Counted from the stretch's first letter, positions 8,485-19,328 are shown. The stretch is DNA of 64,000 nt from Psychromonas sp. 14N.309.X.WAT.B.A12 (GCF_030397575.1 NZ_JAPNXS010000007.1:62001-126000), one strand, 5' to 3'. Program-made: numbers and translations. The notes: generated by a model from the letters alone, not told the origin.

Positions 8485-8798
8485 AAAAACTCAATTAAAA
8501 AATTAAAAGTAAATAGTTTATTTTTTACCCATAATATCGCCTGACTAAAGATCAGAGTGATATGTAAGAAATCGTCTAAAATCAAACGCTTTCATATAAT
8601 AAGCATGAGTTTAATGCTCTCAGCTTTTGGTACATATGAGTAGTGTTATGAATAGCAGAATTTACTACCTTAAATCAGCTATTTCTAAAACTCACAAAAC
8701 ATCTCAACTTTAATCAATATATTGTGATTGTTGTTTATACTAAATAACATTTCATATAGGATTTAGCTATATTCCCGTCAATAATTAGGATAAAAACC
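8485..8798. other. divergent promoter region between tauE-like and lysR genes
   Basis: 314 bases, AT-rich, without an open frame of note. It must contain the promoters of both divergent genes. LysR-type regulators usually bind in such a region; I could not single out a convincing T-N11-A site from the many AT-rich candidates. Confidence 0.4.
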
Positions 8799-9701
8799 AT
8801 GGATATAAAACTACGACCTATTCGTTATTTTATAGCGGCGGCAGAATGTGGCAGCTTATCTGAGGCAGCTAATAAACTCCACATATCACAACCGAGTATT
8901 TCTGCTGCAATTATAGAAATAGAGAAAACACTCGATCTTCAATTGTTTGTACGCTATCCATCTAAAGGTATCCGATTAACCACTCAGGGCATGAAAGTCT
9001 TAGAAGAAGCAAGAATCCTGATAAGACATGCAGAATCATTTCGCGTGGCAACAAGCGCTGTTAAATCACAACTAATCGGTAATATTTCTATCGCTTTCTT
9101 TATGAACTTAGGATCCAATTATTTATCTGAAATTATTCGAACCTTTAAAGAAAAATATCCCGATATTAATGTTCATATTCACGACTTAGATCAAGCAGCT
9201 ATTTTCGATGCACTCAGTAGCGGGAAAGTAGAACTAGCATTAACATTTGATTTAAATATCCCCAAATCAATGAAAGCAAAATATATCGCAACTAGAGAGC
9301 CCTATGCGCTGTTACCACTCGACGATCCGCTTGCTCAACAAGAGGAAGTTGAGCTAAAAGACCTGGTACAGCGTCCTTATATTTTAATGGATTTACCTTA
9401 TACTAATGATTACTTTATTTCGCTTTTTGCAAAACATAAGTTATCTCCCAATATACGTTACCGTACTAACTCATTTGAGACTGTTCGCACCTTTGTTGCG
9501 AGTGGTTTAGGTGTATCAGTATTAAACTTAAAACCAAAATCTCCAGTCACCTATAATGGTAATCAGGTCGTGATTAAACCGATCAAAGATAAGGTCGATC
9601 CACTCAATATTGTGTTGGTACATTACAGTCGATTAGAACCTCGACGCATTGCAGATATATTTTCAGCCCATATTGAATCTTTTTTTGAAGCAGCCTCATA
9701 A
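8799..9701 (+). CDS. LysR-family transcriptional regulator
   Basis: A 300-residue LysR-type regulator. The N-terminal winged helix-turn-helix is clear (SLSEAANKLHISQPSISAAI, about residues 19-38), and the C-terminal effector-binding domain fills residues 90-295. It is divergent from the TauE/SafE gene and ends tail-to-tail, 15 bases from the nitrilase stop. LysR regulators commonly control divergent neighbours, so TauE is the first candidate target and the TAXI-TRAP/nitrilase operon the second. The effector is unknown, perhaps the transported or hydrolysed compound. Confidence 0.88.
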   Translation: MDIKLRPIRYFIAAAECGSLSEAANKLHISQPSISAAIIEIEKTLDLQLFVRYPSKGIRLTTQGMKVLEEARILIRHAESFRVATSAVKSQLIGNISIAFFMNLGSNYLSEIIRTFKEKYPDINVHIHDLDQAAIFDALSSGKVELALTFDLNIPKSMKAKYIATREPYALLPLDDPLAQQEEVELKDLVQRPYILMDLPYTNDYFISLFAKHKLSPNIRYRTNSFETVRTFVASGLGVSVLNLKPKSPVTYNGNQVVIKPIKDKVDPLNIVLVHYSRLEPRRIADIFSAHIESFFEAAS

Positions 9702-9716
9702 ACTGCTTAAAAAACT

Positions 9717-10778
9717 TTAAGTATAATTAATCAGCTCCAAACTCTCTTCTAATGTTGTATTAACATCTGATACAGAATTTGACGCACTATTAATGACTAT
9801 GTCATGCAATGGTTTTTGTCGAGAGCGATTAACCGATACATTAAACACATCATGTCTATTATAATAACCAGCCATATCATGATGCTGCTTTAATTCTACG
9901 AGGCTGCTAACATCTATATCAGCTATTACAAGCCCTTCACGGTCAGATAACGTTTCACCTAATGTTGTTCCGCTAGGAGTGACAATCATAGAAGCAGACC
10001 TTGGAGAGCCTTCTAAAATTGCTCTAGCTTCATCGTCATCACACAACAAAGCGATATTTTCATCTGTTATAAAACCTGCTGAAACAATAGAAAACACTTT
10101 CGCTTCAAAACAATGCGCAGCAGCACGTACACGAATTGCATCAGCTAAATCATAAGGTTCTGAATTGCGAGGATCTTTAAATGGCCAAATTGGCGGATAG
10201 TTAGCACAGTGAATCTCTTCACCTTGCGCCATAAGAGCATAGCGTGATAAAGGATTACCATTTTCTCCACAAATCAAGCCACCCACTCGACCGAACGGCA
10301 TATCAACAACCGTTAACCCAGCTCCATCACCACGGCTCCACGTTAACTTTTCATAAAAAGTTGGTACTAGTTTACGGTGGTGATTAACAATAATACCTTG
10401 TGCGTTAATCAATACCATGGAGTTCCATAAACACCCTGCGGAGTATGAAGCCACTTCTGAAAAACCAAGCGAAACTGATATTTTCTGTTGTGCAGCAGCG
10501 CTAGCAATCGCCTTAATTTCAGGTCCATCAACACGCAGCGATGAAGCAGCAAATTTAACAAAATTTTCATGTCCCTTTATTGGGCTTGATAATGCATTCC
10601 AGATTGGAAAACCAGGAATAAAACTCTCCGGAAAAACAATAAGGTCAACACCTGCTTTAGCCGCTTCAGTTAGATATTTAATTGCTTTTCTTACCCCCGC
10701 TTCAGGATCAAAAAACTCTGAAGAAACATGTGCAGCAGCCACTCGGACGGTATTATTTTTGTTAGTACTTGAAGTCAT
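9717..10778 (-). CDS. nitrilase/carbon-nitrogen hydrolase
   Basis: A 353-residue member of the nitrilase superfamily with the full catalytic set: E51 in FPESFIPGFP, K136 in HHRKLVPT and C170 in GGLICGENGNPL. Length and the CGEN motif fit branch 1 (true nitrilases), which cut R-CN to the acid and ammonia, but amidase-like activity cannot be excluded. AAGGA 8 bases before the ATG sets the start. It is the last gene of the operon after the TAXI binding protein and TRAP permease (76-base gap), so the transporter may import its substrate or product. Confidence 0.85.
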   Translation of the reverse strand: MTSSTNKNNTVRVAAAHVSSEFFDPEAGVRKAIKYLTEAAKAGVDLIVFPESFIPGFPIWNALSSPIKGHENFVKFAASSLRVDGPEIKAIASAAAQQKISVSLGFSEVASYSAGCLWNSMVLINAQGIIVNHHRKLVPTFYEKLTWSRGDGAGLTVVDMPFGRVGGLICGENGNPLSRYALMAQGEEIHCANYPPIWPFKDPRNSEPYDLADAIRVRAAAHCFEAKVFSIVSAGFITDENIALLCDDDEARAILEGSPRSASMIVTPSGTTLGETLSDREGLVIADIDVSSLVELKQHHDMAGYYNRHDVFNVSVNRSRQKPLHDIVINSASNSVSDVNTTLEESLELINYT

Positions 10779-10854
10779 AGGACTTTCCTTCTCATATTCT
10801 TAAATTTTAAAATTAAATAATTTTTCTATTAAATATCGGTATTAGGTCGATAAA

Positions 10855-12807
10855 TTAATTTTGAAGAACAGGTTCGTTATCATTAGATGTTTTTGACTCC
10901 GTTACCTTTTTGCTTTTAACCTTGTCACGACGCGTTAATACCACTCGAATAATTATGGTGAGAATTGGCACTAGCCCTACCCAAACATTATGAGTTAATA
11001 AATAAACGATTAGCGATAATGGCCCTGCGAACAAATACACTAGACGCTCACATGAACTTAGTTTTCGACCAATAGCCCCGTAAACAACACCAGCGGTTAA
11101 AATAGATGCACATAAGAAAACGACAATCCCAAGCACCGCTTGTGAAGTAATATTTTCAGGGTCCAATACACTAGGAATAGAAACAAATACAAAGGGTACA
11201 AGCAAAGCACAGCATCCCAATTTCGCTGCTTCAAGTGCACTGCGTATAAAACTACCTCCAGATATTCTAACGGCCACTAAAATACCGACAGCAACAGGGG
11301 GAGTAAGAGCTGAGAAGATTGCAAAATAAAAGCCATACATATTTGCTGCAATAGGTGGTAATCCAGCATCAATTAAACCAGGTACAACAATGATAGCAAT
11401 CAGTGCATAAGCGGCAGGAGTAGGTAGCCCCATCCCTACGATCAGAGACACTGCCATCCCAATCATCAGCGCAATAACAATATTACCGTCAGTGTAAACT
11501 GAGATCAGATGCCCCGCTGATACACCAAGACCTGTTGTTGTAAGGGTTTGCACAACCAGTCCAATGGCAGCTAGCACTACAGTCAATTGCACCGCTGTTT
11601 CTAAACCTGTTAAACAACCTTTCCACAACTCTTTAAAGTTTGGACGGTATTTAGCAGGACGAACAAAAGAAAGTAAAACAACAATGAGTCCTCCCCAAAA
11701 GCCAGCCATAGCAGGAGAATAGCGCAGTACCAATAATACGATTAGCACGGTAAAAGATAAGATAAATGACGGCAGTGTCCATTTAATCTTTTGCCAGTTA
11801 ATTTTATATTTTTGTGAAAGATTACGCGGTTTATGGCCTACTAAACTATAAAGAGCAATACTAATGGCAAACATATAAAGTAAGCCCGGAATAAGCCCGG
11901 CAACAACAACTTCAATATAAGAAACACCCAATATTACTGCCATTAAAAAGGCACCTAACCCCATAATAGGCGGTAATAATTGGCTTCCAGTTGAAGACAT
12001 CACTTCAATGGCCCCTGCTTCATCCGCAGTAAATCCATTCTTTTTCATTGTAGGGATAGTCATGACACCCGATAAGGCAATATTACTAATTGCTTGACCT
12101 GTCACCATACCTATCAATGTACTAGCAACAACAGCGGAATAAGCAACACCACCTTTAACCAACAATCCAATCGCTTGGCCTAGCTCACCAAAGGTATCAA
12201 TAACACGTGTTCCATGAAGTAAACCGCCGTAAACTAGCAATAAGAAAATCATATCTGCAGATAGCGGCATGTAATTAAGTACTCCACGCGGACCACCAAT
12301 CCCTCCCAGAAAGCTAATTGCGACATTAAGGGGTTGTTGGCGTGATGCCAAAGACTCTGGTAGTAAATGACCAAATGTCATATAAGCCGCACCCACAAGG
12401 CAAACAACAGCAATAGTTGCTCCCCACATACGCCATGTAATTAAAATAACGGCAGCAATAATGCAGGCTCCAGCAATCAAAGCATCATTCTCAACAAAAG
12501 GTTGAGTAACCTCTAATATTTCTGCATTTGCGTAGAGATAAATACCTGCTCCAGTTGCTAACACTAAACTTACAAGGGAGGTAATAATATCGATCAGTCT
12601 AGAGCTCGATGACTTATCTGCTGAGCGATTCCCCATGATCAATAAAGCACCAATGATCAGTACCGCAGTAAGGTGCATAGTGTAGTGCTTCATTGCGCCA
12701 TGAACACTCGCCCAGAGAGTGATCATGTGATAGATGAGAAGACAGCCACCTACCAAACATAAAGCCCAATGGCTAATGCTCATGATTTTTGATTTGTTTT
12801 CTAACAT
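10855..12807 (-). CDS. TRAP transporter fused small/large permease (DctQM-type)
   Basis: A 650-residue membrane protein with a DctQ-like four-helix part at the N-terminus and a DctM-like part of about a dozen helices after residue 150. The DctM domain contains the conserved GLPTPAAYALIA segment. Fused permeases are typical of TAXI-type TRAP systems, and the TAXI binding protein gene lies directly upstream (about 46 bases). They use sodium- or proton-coupled import of organic acids. I prefer the second ATG (12805-12807), which has AAGGA at 6 bases; the first (12813) sits on top of that site. Confidence 0.88.
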   Translation of the reverse strand: MLENKSKIMSISHWALCLVGGCLLIYHMITLWASVHGAMKHYTMHLTAVLIIGALLIMGNRSADKSSSSRLIDIITSLVSLVLATGAGIYLYANAEILEVTQPFVENDALIAGACIIAAVILITWRMWGATIAVVCLVGAAYMTFGHLLPESLASRQQPLNVAISFLGGIGGPRGVLNYMPLSADMIFLLLVYGGLLHGTRVIDTFGELGQAIGLLVKGGVAYSAVVASTLIGMVTGQAISNIALSGVMTIPTMKKNGFTADEAGAIEVMSSTGSQLLPPIMGLGAFLMAVILGVSYIEVVVAGLIPGLLYMFAISIALYSLVGHKPRNLSQKYKINWQKIKWTLPSFILSFTVLIVLLVLRYSPAMAGFWGGLIVVLLSFVRPAKYRPNFKELWKGCLTGLETAVQLTVVLAAIGLVVQTLTTTGLGVSAGHLISVYTDGNIVIALMIGMAVSLIVGMGLPTPAAYALIAIIVVPGLIDAGLPPIAANMYGFYFAIFSALTPPVAVGILVAVRISGGSFIRSALEAAKLGCCALLVPFVFVSIPSVLDPENITSQAVLGIVVFLCASILTAGVVYGAIGRKLSSCERLVYLFAGPLSLIVYLLTHNVWVGLVPILTIIIRVVLTRRDKVKSKKVTESKTSNDNEPVLQN

Positions 12808-12853
12808 ATCCATTCCTTTAGCTTGTCTTTAATCGAACAACATTTACAAAAAA

Positions 12854-13879
12854 CTATTCTATAAGGCCTAATTCTTTGTACGCTCGTAACGCGCCAGGAT
12901 GGATATTTTCAGGTCCAATTTTAGCAATTGTCGCTACAGTTTCTTTGTCCCATATTTTTGCTACTGCACTATATTTACCTAATTCAAGCCCAGCTTTTAA
13001 CCATAACTTGGTCATCTCATAAGCATCTTCTTCAGGGAAAGATTTGTGTACCGACAATAAGGTGTAATTACCAAAACTAGTGACGGGTTTTGGTTGGTTC
13101 GCAACCGTATTAGCAGGTAAGACTTGTACGCTAAAAGGAGCCCCTGTTTTATCAATATAAGATTGGATATCTTCTTTATTGATATCGATATACGCATAAG
13201 GTCTACCGGAGCTTTCTAATGTTTTGAATGGGCCGGCTTCCAAGGTAACGCTAAAATCATGGTTACTATGGGTTACAAGTGTCCCAATATCAGCTTTGCC
13301 ATCTAAGATTGCATTAATATTTTGAGCAGGACCTAACGCATCGAATGACTTCAACTTTTCAGTCATCCCCCAACCATCAAGCATCATGCGTTGATGCATC
13401 CCCCATTCATTTTGACTCAATAAACCAACAGCAACACGCTTGCCAACAAAATCATCTTTACTCTTAATCGATGGGTCTAAAGTAACAAACATATTACTTG
13501 TTCTACTCATTACCCCTAACGCTCTAAAATCTTTAACCGCTTCCATTGGCTTAGGAAAGAAAGGAGATATCCCTTTTTTTGCTGCCCACTCAACGACTTG
13601 CCCAGAACCAATAATTGTGTTTTCCCAAAGGTGAGGTGAAGAGGCCAAATATCTAACATTGTAAGTAAACCCCGGTGTTTCTACTGCAGTAGGTGCTATT
13701 TTATCTGTATAATCACCAGCATAATTTTGCATAGTTGCCCAAGCAAGGTAAGGACCTGAACCCGAAGGTGATATTAAGATATCAACTTTTTTAGGTGCAG
13801 CAGTCACAGAAAGAGAAGTAGAAAGTAAACATATTGCAGAGATAGTTGCAGCTAATGTGTTATTAACAAGCTTTTTCAT
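12854..13879 (-). CDS. TAXI-family TRAP transporter solute-binding protein
   Basis: A 341-residue periplasmic protein with an N-terminal signal peptide ending near SVTAAPKK (about residue 28). The TAXI features are present: an early SPSGSGPYLAWA segment, VGKRVAVGLLSQNEWG near the middle, and a C-terminal IHPGALRAYKELG helix. It delivers the solute to the fused permease encoded next. GGAGT precedes the ATG. This is the first gene of the three-gene operon, ending in the nitrilase. The ligand of TAXI proteins varies (glutamate, other carboxylates); here it is unknown. Confidence 0.88.
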   Translation of the reverse strand: MKKLVNNTLAATISAICLLSTSLSVTAAPKKVDILISPSGSGPYLAWATMQNYAGDYTDKIAPTAVETPGFTYNVRYLASSPHLWENTIIGSGQVVEWAAKKGISPFFPKPMEAVKDFRALGVMSRTSNMFVTLDPSIKSKDDFVGKRVAVGLLSQNEWGMHQRMMLDGWGMTEKLKSFDALGPAQNINAILDGKADIGTLVTHSNHDFSVTLEAGPFKTLESSGRPYAYIDINKEDIQSYIDKTGAPFSVQVLPANTVANQPKPVTSFGNYTLLSVHKSFPEEDAYEMTKLWLKAGLELGKYSAVAKIWDKETVATIAKIGPENIHPGALRAYKELGLIE

Positions 13880-14340
13880 GGTAGTACTCCTGTAGCGTTA
13901 TAAAGACATTCCCTAGTCGGTTTTGGTCAAAACTACTAACGACTAATTAATTGTTAAAATTAGTCTAAGAGCTACTATTCAAAGTGTATAGCATGTTATT
14001 TGTTACAACTAACAAGGAAAAAACTATGAATAAAAACATGCACTAGACATGTGCAATAAAATTTATTTATGCAATATTATGAGGCGTAATGACTAAAGGT
14101 TTACTGTAAAACTAACGGAAAGTATTGATTTTAAGAAAATGCAAAAAATTCTATATTAAAAATAATTTTTTAATGAAGTGATAAAAAAATACGATTCTAA
14201 ACTGATTTTCAGCCCAATAATTAATACATGTCGCTCTAAGATTGTGAAAATCCCCTACTTGGTACGCTATATATCAATCAAGAAACGCAGTATTTTTACT
14301 GATACCCCACCTCAAAAATAAAACGTGTTATCTAGAATCA
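13880..14340. other. non-coding region upstream of the TAXI operon
   Basis: AT-rich, no credible gene. A dyad GACTAATT-N9-AATTAGTC (13941-13965) lies about 62 bases before the TAXI start and could be an operator. A second small dyad, ACATG-N7-CATGT, lies near 14036-14053. Otherwise nothing recognisable until the tandem repeats behind groEL. Confidence 0.4.
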
Positions 14341-14434
14341 TTTAATTCAAGGCGCTTTGCTACCACCTTTAGTGTTTCTTAATAAATGACAACGAAACGA
14401 TCAAGTAAGCACTTATTTAATAAATTCCAAAAAC

Positions 14435-14461
14435 AAAAAACTCATCGAAGTGAGCTTTTTT
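14435..14461. terminator. terminator hairpin, repeat copy 1
   Basis: A-run, CTCA-tcgaag-TGAG, then T-run: a shorter, diverged version of the hairpins in the other copies. It is symmetrical, so it could act on both strands. Confidence 0.6.
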
Positions 14462-14597
14462 AAATGCTTCATGAGTAGCATTCTGGATAGCAGAAATTGC
14501 TTAATTGAAGGCGCTTTGCCACGACGTTTAGTGTTTTCTTAAACGAGTGGCAACCCAACGCTGAAGTAGATTATTTATGTGACAGTTAACCAGATAC

Positions 14598-14624
14598 AAA
14601 AAAACTCACCGAAGTGAGTTTTTT
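14598..14624. terminator. terminator hairpin, repeat copy 2
   Basis: AAAAAAACTCAC-CGAA-GTGAGTTTTTT: a 5-bp GC-containing stem extended by A/T pairs, with U-tracts on either strand. On the minus strand the tetraloop is UUCG, a very stable one. Confidence 0.8.
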
Positions 14625-14747
14625 AGATGCTTTATGAATAGCAGAAATTGTTTAATTCAAGGCGCTTTGCCACGACGTTTAGTGTTTCTTAAACGAGTGG
14701 CAATGCAACGCTGAAGTAGATTATTTATGTGACAGTTAACCAGATAC

Positions 14748-14774
14748 AAAAAAACTCACCGAAGTGAGTTTTTT
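14748..14774. terminator. terminator hairpin, repeat copy 3 (first after groEL)
   Basis: Identical to the hairpin of copy 2. As the copy nearest to groEL with a full hairpin, it is the most likely point where groES-groEL transcription stops, about 115 bases after the stop codon. Confidence 0.8.
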
Positions 14775-14888
14775 AGATGCTTTATGAATAGCAGAAATTG
14801 TTTAATTCAAGGCGCTTTGCCACGACGTTTAGTGTTTCTTAAACGAGTGGCAATGCAACGCTGAAGTAGACGATTTATGCAGCCAGAA

Positions 14889-16535
<1,647 letters not shown>

Positions 16536-16567
16536 TTACTGTGTTCTTTAAAATAAAATAATAACGA

Positions 16568-16858
16568 TTATTCAACGATCGCTAGAATGTCATTCTCACT
16601 TAAGATAAGCACTTCTTCGCCTTCAATCTTTTCTGTTTTTAGACCGTAACCTTCACTGAAGATAACAGTATCACCTACTTTTACATCTAATGGTCTTACT
16701 TCACCATTTTCTAGAATACGGCCATTACCTACTGCAATAACTTCTCCGCGTGTTGATTTTTCAGCAGCGCTTCCAGTTAAAACAATACCGCCCGCAGATT
16801 TAGTTTCTTGCTCAGTACGTTTTAGAATAACGCGATCGTGTAGAGGACGAATAGACAT
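16568..16858 (-). CDS. groES: co-chaperonin GroES
   Basis: A 96-residue GroES with the standard beginning ([14 protein letters not shown]), the mobile loop [14 protein letters not shown] (residues 18-31) that contacts GroEL, and the end ENDILAIVE. Length matches the family. It is the first gene of the groES-groEL operon, with a GGAAG ribosome site and a sigma-32-type promoter about 50 bases upstream. Confidence 0.98.
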   Translation of the reverse strand: MSIRPLHDRVILKRTEQETKSAGGIVLTGSAAEKSTRGEVIAVGNGRILENGEVRPLDVKVGDTVIFSEGYGLKTEKIEGEEVLILSENDILAIVE

Positions 16859-16906
16859 TGTGACTTCCTTTAATAGTAATAGTTAACAGAATTGGTTGAT
16901 TAAGTG

Positions 16907-16932
16907 ATGGGGTCAAAAAGGTACGATTCAAG
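16907..16932 (-). promoter_or_regulatory. sigma-32 heat-shock promoter of groESL
   Basis: Read on the minus strand: CTTGAA (16927-16932), a 14-base spacer, then CCCCAT (16907-16912). This fits the RpoH consensus closely and lies about 50 bases before the groES start, as in other gammaproteobacteria. Confidence 0.9.
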
Positions 16933-16974
16933 AGAATCAATGAAAAAAAATGAAAATAGTTTCAAACAGGCAAT

Positions 16975-17020
16975 AAAAAAGCTTATTCATTATCAACATT
17001 ACTGCCGATTACAAATAAGC
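16975..17020 (-). terminator. probable terminator of the small gene upstream of groES
   Basis: Minus strand: GCTTATT (17014-17020) pairs with AATAAGC (16981-16987) around a long loop, followed by a run of six T. It lies just after the stop of the 81-residue gene and before the groES promoter. Confidence 0.6.
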
Positions 17021-17044
17021 CTTTAGCATTAAAACCAGGAAAAG

Positions 17045-17290
17045 TTATGCAGGAATGGTTTTAGGGTTAGATAATTCCGAAACCATTTTGTTGATTTCAC
17101 TAGCAGCGATAAGTACTTTTTGCTCTGCTTTTAAGCATTGATAAGCAACCACTTTGCCTTCTATTACTCTAAAGCGACCTAAACCTGCAATAAAAATACG
17201 CCCATTAAAGAAGCCTTTTGCAAATTTAGCAATTTGTCGTGGCTGATATTTTTTGAAAATTCTCAACGTGCTAGGACGATTCATTTTCAT
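17045..17290 (-). CDS. small basic hypothetical protein
   Basis: An 81-residue protein I do not recognise. The N-terminal half is rich in Lys/Arg (RPSTLRIFKKYQPRQIAKFAKG), the middle has a glycine-containing beta-like stretch (NGRIFIAGLGRFRVIEGKVV), and the C-terminus may be helical. No signal peptide or membrane segment is seen. A strong GGGAGG precedes the ATG, and a terminator follows, so it looks like a real single-gene unit. It lies between groES and fxsA. A nucleic-acid-binding role is possible from its charge, but this is only a guess. Confidence 0.7.
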   Translation of the reverse strand: MKMNRPSTLRIFKKYQPRQIAKFAKGFFNGRIFIAGLGRFRVIEGKVVAYQCLKAEQKVLIAASEINKMVSELSNPKTIPA

Positions 17291-17404
17291 CGTGCCTCCC
17301 TTTTTATTCTTATTTTACTGTTTCTAGTATCGTGTAATAAAAACTGCCAACATAATGCCTTCATTGTATGACAATTTTATGACTCACTGAGTGCTTGAAA
17401 ATAA

Positions 17405-17875
17405 TTAATCTAGTTTTTTCTCTTCTCTGCGTTCGAATTCACCCTCAATAATTGTGTCATCAGAAGCAGATTGTCGAGTAAAACCTTGGCTTGAAAAGCC
17501 CCCCATTGTTCCCTGTGGTGCAAATTTAACATTCGCTAGAATTAACTTGGCTATATTACCGCGAATAGTCGGTTGTAATAACAGCAAACCTGTTATGTCA
17601 GTCACAAACCCAGGTGTTACTAATAAGATCCCTGTAACAATTAACATCATTCCTTCAATTAACTGCTGACCAGGCATTTCACCTTCGGCCATACGTTGCT
17701 GTACTTTTTGTATTAGTTGTAAACCTTGGCTGCGCACTAAAGCTGAGCCAATTAATGCCGTTAAGATAACCAATGAAATAGTTGGCCAAGCCCCAATGAA
17801 GCCACCTACTTTCACTAATACAAATATTTCTAGTAACGATACGCCAGTGAAAATTAAAAATAACCGAGCAAACAT
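17405..17875 (-). CDS. fxsA: FxsA family membrane protein
   Basis: A 156-residue FxsA homologue: hydrophobic N-terminus with LLEIFVLVKVGGFIGAWPT, then ALIGSALVRSQGL and a long second hydrophobic hairpin ending in the GLLLLQPTIR motif, followed by a charged tail. E. coli FxsA is a cytoplasmic-membrane protein whose overproduction relieves F-plasmid exclusion of phage T7; its normal role is unclear. It commonly lies upstream of groESL, as here, although a small gene intervenes. Confidence 0.9.
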   Translation of the reverse strand: MFARLFLIFTGVSLLEIFVLVKVGGFIGAWPTISLVILTALIGSALVRSQGLQLIQKVQQRMAEGEMPGQQLIEGMMLIVTGILLVTPGFVTDITGLLLLQPTIRGNIAKLILANVKFAPQGTMGGFSSQGFTRQSASDDTIIEGEFERREEKKLD

Positions 17876-18003
17876 AGGAACCTCAATAAATACAATGAAT
17901 ACACTTTATATATGGGGATACTTTTATTTATTTCAAGTTATTAGAGCTTTAGTACGTTGAGAAGTTCAAATTAGATCTATTTCTCAACGGCTTAAGCATT
18001 AAA

Positions 18004-19155
18004 CTAATGGGATGATGGTTCGCATTTCCATTGCTTTAATAGTAATAAAACAGGTAGGAGAATGAGTGCCATCCAAAGAAATAAGGAGCTATCTTGGGGA
18101 GCATATATCCAGCCGGATATAAAGGTTAATACTGCCATCACTAATCCCAGTGCAACACCAGAATACAGGGTTTGATAACCAACCATTAAATGCTCATCTT
18201 GCATTGCAATAAAGCGCATCGCCGCTAGATGAGCTAAAGCAAAGGTAAAGGCATGAAAGGTTTGTACCAAAAGTAACCACATGAAATCCGCAGTTTGGTA
18301 TAGCGTCCCCCAGCGAACAAAGCCTGCTAATACGGCTAATAAACACATCTGCTTTACTGACCATTTATTAAATAATCGGTCATTGAAGCGCATCAGTATC
18401 ACTTCAGCAAAAACACTGAGCCCCCACAGAATAGCAATATTAAACTCGGTGATCCCCATAGACTTCCAATACAAAGCACTAAAAGAGTAATAAGCGGCAT
18501 GACTACCTTGAATTAAGCCCATCACTAAAATGAAGTAAATAACATTAGGCTTTTTCAATAACGTCATTAAGTTATTTGTAGTACCTGGATTAGGACGACT
18601 TTGCTCCTGTAATTGCGGATTAAGCTTAATCAGGCTTAAGCTGTAATTAAAAAAAACGGCTAAAATGATTAGCCATAAAATACTGTCATGACCAAATTCA
18701 CCAATTGTCCAACCGACAAAGGTTGATCCTACAATAAAACTAACCGATCCCCACAAGCGCACCTTGCCATAATTCATCTGTATCTGTTTAACTAATCGAG
18801 TACCGATTATGTCCCCGAGAGGGACCATGGGCGCTAATAAAAAATTAAGCAGCAAAGTGGCTGCAGCCAAGACATACCAGCCTTGAAAAAACATTAACGA
18901 CAATAAACAGAGTAAAGTAAAAAAGGTTAGATAACAGACCATAGTTATCGGTGCGTTAGCGGTTTTAAGTCGCGGCAAAAGGCTAATATTACTCACAAAG
19001 CGTAAGACTAACCCTAATGAAAATAATGTCCCAATTTGCTCTGGGCTAATTCCTTTATCAGCTAACCACACTCCCCAAAAAGGTAAGAAGATTCCCCAGA
19101 TAAAGAAGAAGCAAGCAAAATAACTGGTTATCCATGATTTAGCTGGTAAGTTCAA
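18004..19155 (-). CDS. MFS transporter, 3-phenylpropionate (HcaT)-like
   Basis: A 383-residue twelve-helix major facilitator of the nucleoside/phenylpropionate subfamily. The start (SYFACFFFIWGIFLPFWGVWLADKG) and the LWGSVSFIVGSTFVGW segment of helix 5 resemble HcaT. No catabolic genes for aromatic acids are nearby, so the substrate is uncertain. It is a single-gene unit on the minus strand. Confidence 0.75.
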   Translation of the reverse strand: MNLPAKSWITSYFACFFFIWGIFLPFWGVWLADKGISPEQIGTLFSLGLVLRFVSNISLLPRLKTANAPITMVCYLTFFTLLCLLSLMFFQGWYVLAAATLLLNFLLAPMVPLGDIIGTRLVKQIQMNYGKVRLWGSVSFIVGSTFVGWTIGEFGHDSILWLIILAVFFNYSLSLIKLNPQLQEQSRPNPGTTNNLMTLLKKPNVIYFILVMGLIQGSHAAYYSFSALYWKSMGITEFNIAILWGLSVFAEVILMRFNDRLFNKWSVKQMCLLAVLAGFVRWGTLYQTADFMWLLLVQTFHAFTFALAHLAAMRFIAMQDEHLMVGYQTLYSGVALGLVMAVLTFISGWIYAPQDSSLFLWMALILLPVLLLLKQWKCEPSSH

Positions 19156-19328
19156 CGTATTACTTCCTTATAATAGATATATACGGATTATTTTATATTT
19201 ATTAAAGGTTTATAAATAGTCTATTTTTTTGTTTAACAATAATAGTTAATCGCTATTAGAGTAACAGCAAGGTTATCCATTATGTATCCCGCTAAGGTGA
19301 CCGCTATTTATTATGCAAAGAAGGACTG

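Larger units (their letters stand above)
14341..14870. repeat. tandem ~150-bp repeats in the groEL 3' region
   Basis: Four copies of one unit: 14341-14499 (diverged), 14500-14650, 14651-14800, and a partial copy 14801-14870 touching groEL. Copies 2 and 3 differ at only about four positions, and copy 4 matches copy 3 over its 70 bases. Each unit holds an imperfect long hairpin (TTGCCAC ... GTGGCAA with an inner GTTT/AAAC); the three full copies also hold a CTCAC-N4-GTGAG terminator. The end of each full copy, read on the minus strand, resembles the sequence just after the groEL stop, so the unit appears to be the groEL 3' UTR multiplied. Confidence 0.9.

Noticed and set aside
14038-14063. Possible tiny ORF (ATGAATAAAAACATGCAC...)
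   Set aside because: It ends after a few codons, with no context; chance.
14341-14870. CRISPR-like array behind groEL
   Set aside because: Units are about 150 bp and directly adjacent, without short repeats alternating with unique spacers, and no cas genes are present. They are tandem 3' UTR copies.
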